Shown here one piece after another: positions 16,020 through 21,862 of a stretch of 64,000 bases of DNA. The stretch is from Bacillota bacterium. GTDB taxonomy: Bacteria > Bacillota > Limnochordia > Darwinibacteriales > Darwinibacteriaceae. The translations under genes and the position numbers were made by a program. The notes under the pieces were generated by a model. It saw nothing but the letters and a program-made list of their open reading frames with translations, was not told the DNA's origin and searched no databases. The stretch is from contig DURQ01000041.1 in NCBI GenBank assembly GCA_012840725.1, forward strand, positions 23,051 to 87,050, in the 5' to 3' direction. Position 1 is the first letter of the stretch; the number at the start of each line of letters is the position of its first letter.

Positions 16020-17906
16020 TCATGCTGGAGGCACTGCCTCTCGCCGGGACTGGTAGTGCCTGCTGTGCAGTTCGCCATCGCTCGCGTAAAACAGCCTGTT
16101 GGCACAATCTGTACCGATGGTCCCCTGCACAGAGCCGATCCGCAGCCGCACTCCGGAGCAGAACCGGCGAGCCGCGATCACCCCTCCGTCGCACACCGTT
16201 AGAGACGGCGCTCCCATGCCAGTGGAACCCACCACCTGGGCATAAATGGAGGAACCGGTATAGGAGCCGCTGCGGCACTGCCCGCCCAATTCCAAAGTCT
16301 TCCCGGCAGTGATCTCGCAGTCGTAGATCAGCAGACCTGCCACCGTAACATTACCGGTAGCCTCGATCTTAGCGTTCTGACAGTAGTGCACCACGACATC
16401 TGCTGCCGCGTCAACGTGCTCCTCCAGTTGACTGGCAAGGGTGCGCAGCTGCAGCCGGTAACGGGCGACCTCTTCAGAGCAGGCGATCTCCAGAGGGGCT
16501 GCACCTAGAAACCTTTCAGCGATATACTTCAAAGCCGCGGACGACTTGGCAAGCTCTTCTGCACCGGGATCCAGGTCGCCGCTCAGCAGCTCGTGCAGCT
16601 GACCAAAGTGTTTCGGGATCTGGGGCAGGCGGGTCTCCAGCAGGACTTTGATCAGGTAGCCGTCGCCGCGCCAGCCAAAGGAGTTCCCGCTCCCAGCAAG
16701 ATGTTCCCGGAGCTGATAAAAAGCAAAAAGAAGCTGATCCAGATCACGGTCCAGCCAGCTCAAGAGCTTGACGGCCTTTGCAAGTCCTGGCTGATTGATG
16801 CCGGCGATCACAGAGCCTCCGATCAGCTTGCCAGCGATGGTCACTCCCCCATCGGCGATAATAGTCGCATGGTAAGCGCTGCCGTACACATCAACCCCGC
16901 CGCCAGCCCTAACGGTCAGAGATTCTTCCACATCGCCCATGATCAACACATCGCCTTTGAAATCGACGTTCCCCGAAGCTACCGTCACATTCCCGCCGAT
17001 CACGAGCTGAGTGTTGACCTGCAGCACCCCCCGCTGGAAAGTGGGCCTTCCGGTCACTTCGGCGACGGCGATCCGCCCGTCCTTGATCAACTTCACACCG
17101 GGCCCTGCCGTGAACTGCACCGGGCGCGGCAGCCGGGGCGGAACCTCGCGGCCGAAGACATCTTTCCCGGGCTTGCCCGGTTCAGAAGGATGGAGTACGG
17201 CCAAGACTTCGCCGGCATTCACAGCGTTATAGGTGCCTCGGTCCAAAATGTCTACCCGGTCGCCCTCCTTCTCACTGGGGACCCGGGGCTTGAGGTCACA
17301 GACCAGTTCCACACGACCGTCCACTGGAGGAACGGGCGCGACGCCCCGGGCGATCACCACATCGGCATCGCGGCATTCACTGCAGGCCTGCAGGAGCAGG
17401 TCAGTCTCGACTGTCTCAGGTTGAACACCCATTTCCTGCAGCTTGGCCAAGACCAACGCGGGATCGATCGGCTTAGGCGGCACGTCTGCAGCCGGAACCG
17501 CTTTGAGCACCAGCCGCTGCTGAAACTCCTCATCCCGCAGCTTGTACACCGTCCCGAAACGAAAGCGCGTTTTCAAGGTCACCTTCATCCTGTCCCGGGA
17601 AACGATCAGCTCAAACTTGCTCTGCGGCGGCTCGTGCTGGAGCGCGATGGAAAAGCCCTCCAGGCTCTCCACAATTGTCGGCCCTGTGACCAGCTTGTCC
17701 CCCTGGCGCAGGCTCAGGTGAGGACCAGGTACAATCACCGGCCAGGCGCCTCGCCCCTGCGGCTCTTCCATGCGCAGCTGCCCGCAGACGACGGCAAGCC
17801 TTCCCTCCCGGTCGATCTGATCGGCTTCTACTACATTTTCGGTTATTTTTTCTAATTCTTTCGACGATTCCGCGCCCAAATTGGACAACGATACTCCGTT
17901 TGTCAT
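16020..17906 (-). CDS. FapA/DUF342-family protein
   Basis: 628-residue cytoplasmic protein of the DUF342 (FapA) family. The N-terminal half contains the FapA N-domain; after PGKDVFGREVPP the chain runs into beta-helical repeats (VNTQLVIGGNVTVASGNVDF, VLIMGDVEESLTVRAGG, VDVYGSAYHATIIADGG) ending with GGQCRSGSYTGSSIYAQ. In Vibrio, FapA inhibits glucose PTS; other members are linked to polysaccharide or motility functions, but the role here is not known. ATG 17906 is chosen because the longer frame to 18023 runs through a riboswitch and terminator. Expression is evidently controlled by the c-di-GMP-I riboswitch just upstream. Confidence 0.87.
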   Translation of the reverse strand: MTNGVSLSNLGAESSKELEKITENVVEADQIDREGRLAVVCGQLRMEEPQGRGAWPVIVPGPHLSLRQGDKLVTGPTIVESLEGFSIALQHEPPQSKFELIVSRDRMKVTLKTRFRFGTVYKLRDEEFQQRLVLKAVPAADVPPKPIDPALVLAKLQEMGVQPETVETDLLLQACSECRDADVVIARGVAPVPPVDGRVELVCDLKPRVPSEKEGDRVDILDRGTYNAVNAGEVLAVLHPSEPGKPGKDVFGREVPPRLPRPVQFTAGPGVKLIKDGRIAVAEVTGRPTFQRGVLQVNTQLVIGGNVTVASGNVDFKGDVLIMGDVEESLTVRAGGGVDVYGSAYHATIIADGGVTIAGKLIGGSVIAGINQPGLAKAVKLLSWLDRDLDQLLFAFYQLREHLAGSGNSFGWRGDGYLIKVLLETRLPQIPKHFGQLHELLSGDLDPGAEELAKSSAALKYIAERFLGAAPLEIACSEEVARYRLQLRTLASQLEEHVDAAADVVVHYCQNAKIEATGNVTVAGLLIYDCEITAGKTLELGGQCRSGSYTGSSIYAQVVGSTGMGAPSLTVCDGGVIAARRFCSGVRLRIGSVQGTIGTDCANRLFYASDGELHSRHYQSRREAVPPA

Positions 17907-17925
17907 TCCCAACCCCCCTAGGCAT

Positions 17926-17959
17926 AAAAAAACGCTTCCCAACCAGGCAGTTAGGAAGC
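17926..17959 (-). terminator. Terminator stem of the c-di-GMP riboswitch expression platform
   Basis: On the minus strand a 10-bp stem (17959-17950 with 17943-17934, one G-U) with 6-nt loop is followed by seven T residues. It begins 6 nt after the aptamer and ends 20 nt before the FapA start, so transcription of the gene depends on whether it forms. Confidence 0.88.
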
Positions 17960-17964
17960 ATTCG

Positions 17965-18050
17965 AAACCGCAACTGGCTGGCATACACGTAACGTGCTTA
18001 GCCCCTCTAGCTTTGCGTCCCATGATTTCTCATGGTTTGCCAAATATTCA
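17965..18050 (-). promoter_or_regulatory. c-di-GMP-I (GEMM-I) riboswitch aptamer
   Basis: Read on the minus strand the GEMM-I core is present in order: GGCAAACC (18041-18034), a short P1b hairpin CATGAGAAATCATG, GGGACGCAAAGC, a GGGGCTAA junction, a variable hairpin ACGTTACGT, and GCCAGCCAGTTGC (ending near 17970). The conserved tetraloop-receptor and junction segments match the class I family. It precedes an intrinsic terminator and the FapA gene. Whether ligand turns the gene on or off cannot be decided by eye. Confidence 0.93.
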
Positions 18051-18073
18051 CTTCCTCCAGTCAAACCAAGGGC

Positions 18074-18116
18074 AAAAAACGACCCGCGCCATCCCTTCAG
18101 TCCGTAACCGTGGTCG
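18074..18116 (-). terminator. Possible second terminator in the FapA leader
   Basis: A 7-bp stem with one bulged A (18116-18109 with 18086-18080), a 22-nt loop and six T residues, located upstream of the c-di-GMP aptamer. It may simply end transcripts from the zinc-ribbon gene, or act as a second checkpoint in the leader. Weak because of the large loop. Confidence 0.35.
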
Positions 18117-18205
18117 AAACGCGGTTGTGAATAGTGGTGCAATGCGCATTACGAAAAACGTCGAACGGTTCAGTCGCCTGCACTATAACGCTTGCATGTT
18201 GCGTT

Positions 18206-18235
18206 ATTATCAACCATGCGTAAAGTGTCTGTAAA
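18206..18235 (-). promoter_or_regulatory. Promoter candidate for the FapA leader
   Basis: TTTACA (18235-18230), 18-nt spacer, GATAAT (18211-18206) on the minus strand, just past the zinc-ribbon stop. The transcript would carry about 150 nt of extra leader before the aptamer. The non-coding stretch 17907-18249 therefore holds promoter, unexplained leader, possible terminator, aptamer and terminator. Confidence 0.5.
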
Positions 18236-18249
18236 TGCCCGGCGGCTTT

Positions 18250-18615
18250 TCAAAGGCGGCTGCCGCAGTAGGGACAGTAGCTGAAGGAGCTGTGCAGCTG
18301 CGCGCCGCAGCTGGGGCAGGAGTTCCCAACTGGTTCGCTGCACTTGACATCAGCTGAAGTGATGGTCACGGCCTGCCCCTGCTCGATGCGCTGACCCACT
18401 TCTTCCCGCAGCGCGCAGATCCTCCGGCAGCAGCGGGTGCGCAGGAAGTAGCGCTTATTCCACTTCCAGACCGGGATGAAGAAGATGTGGAAGTAATTGT
18501 ACACCCGCAGCACCTCGTAGCGGTCATAGGCCCCGCAGAGGGGGCAGGTCACGGCCTGCTCCGTTCTGATCGTTTCTTCTTTGTCCTGCACTCCAAAGAT
18601 CCCGATAAAAAACAT
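18250..18615 (-). CDS. Zinc-ribbon protein (zinc_ribbon_15-like)
   Basis: 121-residue small protein starting MFFIGIFG, typical for the zinc_ribbon_15 group. A first ribbon uses CPLC (residues 24-27) with CC near 62, with an aromatic, membrane-leaning middle (YNYFHIFFIPVWKWNKRYF). A second, C-terminal ribbon has CPSC and CPYC (GNSCPSCGAQLHSSFSYC). Role unknown; such proteins may be regulatory or assist membrane protein assembly. It ends immediately upstream of the FapA promoter and is divergent from the CapA gene. Confidence 0.75.
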   Translation of the reverse strand: MFFIGIFGVQDKEETIRTEQAVTCPLCGAYDRYEVLRVYNYFHIFFIPVWKWNKRYFLRTRCCRRICALREEVGQRIEQGQAVTITSADVKCSEPVGNSCPSCGAQLHSSFSYCPYCGSRL

Positions 18616-18706
18616 CGCTCATCCACCCCGATCAATTGTACACCAGCTCCTGAGGAGGCTCAACCTGATGAAGCGCAAAAAGCGGACCCAACAGGGCCCG
18701 CGCAGA

Positions 18707-18782
18707 AGGACGGACAGGGCAGTCAGAGCACTCTGCATGGAAACACTCATGAGTGGTCTTGCACTCCTGCCGAGTCCGTCCT
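18707..18782. other. Long inverted repeat in the intergenic region, possible structured RNA
   Basis: AGGACGGAC (18707-18715) and GTCCGTCCT (18774-18782) are perfect inverted repeats; GGCAG near 18717 and CTGCC near 18767 extend the pairing. The loop holds a further palindrome CACTCATGAGTG. A direct copy of GTCCGTCCTG recurs at about 18838, allowing an alternative pairing. The region lies between the divergent zinc-ribbon and CapA genes (18616-18896), otherwise without a convincing gene. Confidence 0.4.
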
Positions 18783-18896
18783 GACCCTATTTTGCTCCGC
18801 ACACGCCCCGCCTATACTGGTAAGTTGTGCCAGAATGTCCGTCCTGCCGCATGCCCGCAGCAGGGGATCAGTATACATTAGCGGGAGGCGGTTACT

Positions 18897-20573
18897 GTGC
18901 TGGTATTGATCGTGCGAAGGCAGATGCTGGTCAGGCTGCTCTGGCTCCCCATACTAGCCTTCCTGGCCGCGGGGGCAGCGCTTACCGCACTTGCCTGGCT
19001 GGCCGATCCACCTCCCCCGCCGCGGCTGGGACTTGCCGCCCTATCGGCCGAGCTGGTCTTTGACCTGTTCCCCGGTGGCAGGTTTTCCGAGGTGGTTCTA
19101 GGAGGAGAGCGCCAGCTTGAGGAAAGCCTGGTCAGCGGCGACCTGGACTACCTTCTGGAAATCGGAGCGCCGGGTGACGGCTTGGTGAGCTGGCCCCTGG
19201 GCTATCTGGTCCCTGCGGTTGTTGTGCCGTTCTTCTCCGAGCGCCAAGGGCTGGATGTGAGAGAACTTGAGGACCTCCTTTTCTTCCGCCCGGAACAAGT
19301 CTTGGTCGCCGCGGAGCTGGCTCTGCCGGGCTTCCCCTGGTCAGGAAAGCCGGTGCAGTACCTGCCCGCCGGCCAGGTGGTTGAGACTCTGCGTGAAAAC
19401 CGCGCCGCCCTGGGGATTATCCCCCTGCAGGCACGGAGGCCCGCCGTGCGGGTTCTGCCCCTTGGCGGCGTCGATCCCCGGGAGTGCGCCGATGACCCGG
19501 AAGCCTATCCCCTGACCCGGGGCATCTACCTCAGCCAGGCGCCTCAGAGCCTCCCCGATCGGCTGAGGGCATGGGTGCAGAACCGGCTGCGCAATCCCAT
19601 AGATGCTTTCCGCCTTCTGGCCCAGCAGACTGACTACGCCGATCCCTGGGCGGGGGAGGTTTCCCTTTTGGCGGCCGGGGACATCATGCTCGACCGGGAT
19701 GTGAAGAAATCGGGGCTGGAAAAGGGCTGGGAGTACCTTTTTGCGGAGACCGCTCCCCTCCTGCGCAGTGCAGATCTGAGCTTCGCTAACCTGGAGTCGC
19801 CCATCGGCGCGGCCGGCCGCTTCATCAACATGTTCCAAGCCCCTTCTCAGGCCGTGGAGGGCCTGGCCTTCGCCGGGCTCGATGTTCTGTCCCTCGCCAA
19901 CAACCACGCCCTGGATTACCACCATGAAGGCTTGCTTGAGACCATGCGGCTTCTGCGGGAGTACGGAATCGACTGGGTCGGCGCAGGCCGCAATATCGAA
20001 GAAGCCCGCCGCCCGCTGATCCGGGAGGTGGGCGGAGTGAAGGTCGGTTTTCTGGCATACACCGAAATGTGGTTTGTCTATGCCCGGGAACCCATCAGCT
20101 GGCAGGCCACCCCGGACGAACCTGGTGTCGCCCCTGCAGAGCTCGATCAAGTGGTGGAAGATGTGCACCGCCTGCGGGGGCAGGTGGATGTGCTGGTTGT
20201 CAGCGTGCACTGGGGAAAGGAATATGTACACGAGCCTACGCCCGAGCAGATGTCCCTGGCCCGGGCTGCAGCTGAAGCGGGCGCGGATATTGTACTCGGC
20301 CACCACCCCCATGTCCTTCAGGGGATCGAGTTTTGGGGGAAGGGCGTGATCGCCTACAGCCTTGGCAACTTCGTCTTCGACCTCAACCTGCCGAGCACCT
20401 GGGAGACTGTGCTCCTCCAGTTCACCTTCACGAGGGGCGGCGTCCGCGACTTAGACATCATTCCTGCCTACATCTCCGGCGTTCAGCCCCGCATACTTGA
20501 AGGAGCGCACAGAGAGGCGGTGTACCAGCGCCTGAGGCAGTACTCCCTGCCCCTGATGGCTCCCAGTTCTTAG
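18897..20573 (+). CDS. CapA-family metallophosphatase-like protein with extra N-terminal domain
   Basis: 558-residue envelope protein. GTG 18897 follows GGGAGG at 8 nt. Residues 13-36 form a membrane anchor. Residues about 45-240 are not part of CapA and look like a compact type-2 binding-protein fold (SGDLDYLLEIG, WPLGYLVPAVVVPFF, RENRAALGIIPL), a tentative assignment. From residue 255 comes the CapA/PgsA domain: GDIMLDR, NLESPI, NNHALDYHHEG, VSVHWGKEYVHEPTPEQ, VLGHHPHVLQG and SLGNFVFD, with all usual metal-binding residues. CapA proteins take part in poly-gamma-glutamate or capsule formation or act as extracellular hydrolases. No PgsBC genes are adjacent. Confidence 0.87.
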   Translation: MLVLIVRRQMLVRLLWLPILAFLAAGAALTALAWLADPPPPPRLGLAALSAELVFDLFPGGRFSEVVLGGERQLEESLVSGDLDYLLEIGAPGDGLVSWPLGYLVPAVVVPFFSERQGLDVRELEDLLFFRPEQVLVAAELALPGFPWSGKPVQYLPAGQVVETLRENRAALGIIPLQARRPAVRVLPLGGVDPRECADDPEAYPLTRGIYLSQAPQSLPDRLRAWVQNRLRNPIDAFRLLAQQTDYADPWAGEVSLLAAGDIMLDRDVKKSGLEKGWEYLFAETAPLLRSADLSFANLESPIGAAGRFINMFQAPSQAVEGLAFAGLDVLSLANNHALDYHHEGLLETMRLLREYGIDWVGAGRNIEEARRPLIREVGGVKVGFLAYTEMWFVYAREPISWQATPDEPGVAPAELDQVVEDVHRLRGQVDVLVVSVHWGKEYVHEPTPEQMSLARAAAEAGADIVLGHHPHVLQGIEFWGKGVIAYSLGNFVFDLNLPSTWETVLLQFTFTRGGVRDLDIIPAYISGVQPRILEGAHREAVYQRLRQYSLPLMAPSS

Positions 20574-20633
20574 TCCGCCGCTCCAACCTTCGGCATATAC
20601 TGGGACTGTCAGTCAGCAGAGAGGAGGTCGACC

Positions 20634-20903
20634 GTGATGTATCTCAGCCCCCACGGCCTGCCGCACTGTCCGCCGCCGCCAAGACGAGACCCATGCCCCT
20701 GCCCAGTCACCCTCAGGGACTTTCTCAACCGCTTCGTTGAGGTGACGACACGGTGCGGAGAGGTGTCCGGCAGACTGGTGTTCGTGGGCGAAAACTCGAT
20801 TGTCCTTCAGGAATCGAGATCGGGTCAGCACATCGTGGTACGCTGCGGCGAGATCTGTTTCGTCCGGATCCCCAAGTTCGGCCCGCAGGAGGAACAGCCA
20901 TGA
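20634..20903 (+). CDS. Small Sm-like fold protein 1 (DUF2642/YuzF-like)
   Basis: 89 residues. A proline- and cysteine-rich N-terminus (residues 8-25) precedes a five-strand Sm-like barrel: RFVEVTTRCGEVSGRLVFVG, then NSIVLQES, HIVVRCGEICFVRI. The arrangement (strand, G-x-x-x-G turn, short acidic strand, final I-x-F-V-R) is like the DUF2642/YuzF family, some members of which are spore-associated. GAGGAGG at 20621 precedes GTG 20634 and ATG 20637; either could start. It lies 60 nt after the CapA gene and overlaps its own paralogue by 4 nt. Confidence 0.7.
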   Translation: MMYLSPHGLPHCPPPPRRDPCPCPVTLRDFLNRFVEVTTRCGEVSGRLVFVGENSIVLQESRSGQHIVVRCGEICFVRIPKFGPQEEQP

Positions 20904-21112
20904 GCTGCCGCTGCTGCCGCTGCCCGGATGGGCTGATTCCCCTTCTGGACCGCAGGGTGGTAGTGGTGACCAAGTGCGGAGAGATCTCGGGCACACTCCG
21001 CGCGGTTGGGGAAACGTTTCTGGAAATCGAGGAAACGCATCCCAGGCTCCAACTGACGGTGGTTCAGTGCGAACAGATCTGCTATGTCAGGACAGTGCGG
21101 GTGCACCCATGA
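20900..21112 (+). CDS. Small Sm-like fold protein 2, paralogue of the preceding gene
   Basis: 70 residues from the ATG at 20900, which overlaps the TGA of the previous gene (ATGA); GCAGGAGGAA provides the ribosome site. It begins with a cysteine cluster (CRCCRC, residues 3-8), then RRVVVVTKCGEISGTLRAVG, ETFLEIEET, LTVVQCEQICYVRTV, clearly homologous to the upstream gene along its whole barrel. The cysteines could bind metal or form disulfides. Function unknown; translational coupling suggests a heteromeric partner. Confidence 0.72.
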   Translation: MSCRCCRCPDGLIPLLDRRVVVVTKCGEISGTLRAVGETFLEIEETHPRLQLTVVQCEQICYVRTVRVHP

Positions 21113-21154
21113 AAGGAAAAGCCAGGCCTCTGCTGAGCCTCGCTCTTTTCGCGA

Positions 21155-21862
21155 TTAGATTGACCCGTTTAGGAACGCCTTTCTCAGGTCGGGGTCGAAC
21201 TTCTCTATGGCGTAGCGCAGCATGGTGCGGGGCATTCTGCGGTAGTGCTCCTGGAGAAAGGCGTACTCGATCTCAAAGTCCCGTTTGCCGATCTCCCGCA
21301 GCATCCAGCCAACGGCCTTGTGCATCAGGTCATGCTCGTGATCGAGGAAGAACTCGGCGAGCCTTAAGGTGTCGGCAAAGTCTCCCTTACTTATGAAGTA
21401 TTGAGTCGCGAGCACAGCGATGCGCTGGCGCCAGAGATGCCCCGAGCGGGCCAGCTCCCACAGGACGCTGCGATCGCGATCGTAGAGATAGGCGCCTAAG
21501 ATGTTAGGTGCGGAGGTATCCACCAGATCCCAGTTGTTGATGAAATCGGCGGCTCCGAGGTAGAGCTCCACGATTTCTCTGCGCTCGGCTTCGCTCTTGG
21601 CCCGCTTAAACTTTGACACCGCCATAGCTAGGGCGGTAAAGCGGCACTCGTGGATGGGGTCCCGCAGCAGGGCCTCCAGTTCGGCCAGGGAGATCTGGCG
21701 GTAGAACTTCCGGGCTACCCGCCGCTGGTCGGGGACAGTGATGCCCCACAGGATGTCCCCCTCGCCGTAACCGCCAGGCTTTACCTGGAAGTACTTGAGC
21801 AGGAACTCTGCTTTTTCCGGATTGCTGTACTTCTGGAGTTCCTGTTTGATCTGCTCTATCAC
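21155..21862 (-). CDS. alkD: DNA alkylation repair protein AlkD
   Basis: 235-residue HEAT-repeat DNA glycosylase family member that removes alkylated purines. Family landmarks: LWGITVPDQRRVARKFYR, INNWDLVDTSAPNILG (catalytic-pocket Trp and Asp), HDLMHKAVGWMLREIGKRD, and RMPRTMLRYAIEKF. The GTG start overlaps the TGA stop of the TetM-NYN gene (GTGA), so the two genes are co-translated. It is a standard-length, intact protein. Confidence 0.92.
   Translation of the reverse strand: MIEQIKQELQKYSNPEKAEFLLKYFQVKPGGYGEGDILWGITVPDQRRVARKFYRQISLAELEALLRDPIHECRFTALAMAVSKFKRAKSEAERREIVELYLGAADFINNWDLVDTSAPNILGAYLYDRDRSVLWELARSGHLWRQRIAVLATQYFISKGDFADTLRLAEFFLDHEHDLMHKAVGWMLREIGKRDFEIEYAFLQEHYRRMPRTMLRYAIEKFDPDLRKAFLNGSI

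Noticed and set aside
16593..17855. 420-codon plus-strand frame opposite the FapA gene
   Set aside because: Shadow of the DUF342 gene with low-complexity antisense composition and no recognisable domain.
17907..18023. N-terminal extension of the FapA protein up to 18023
   Set aside because: The extension would translate the riboswitch 3' part and its terminator; the ATG at 17906 sits right after a G-rich ribosome site.
18668..18784. 38-codon basic open frame with GGAGG 9 nt before its ATG
   Set aside because: Too short and without homology; it overlaps the inverted repeat at 18707-18782, which explains the sequence equally well. Not excluded completely.
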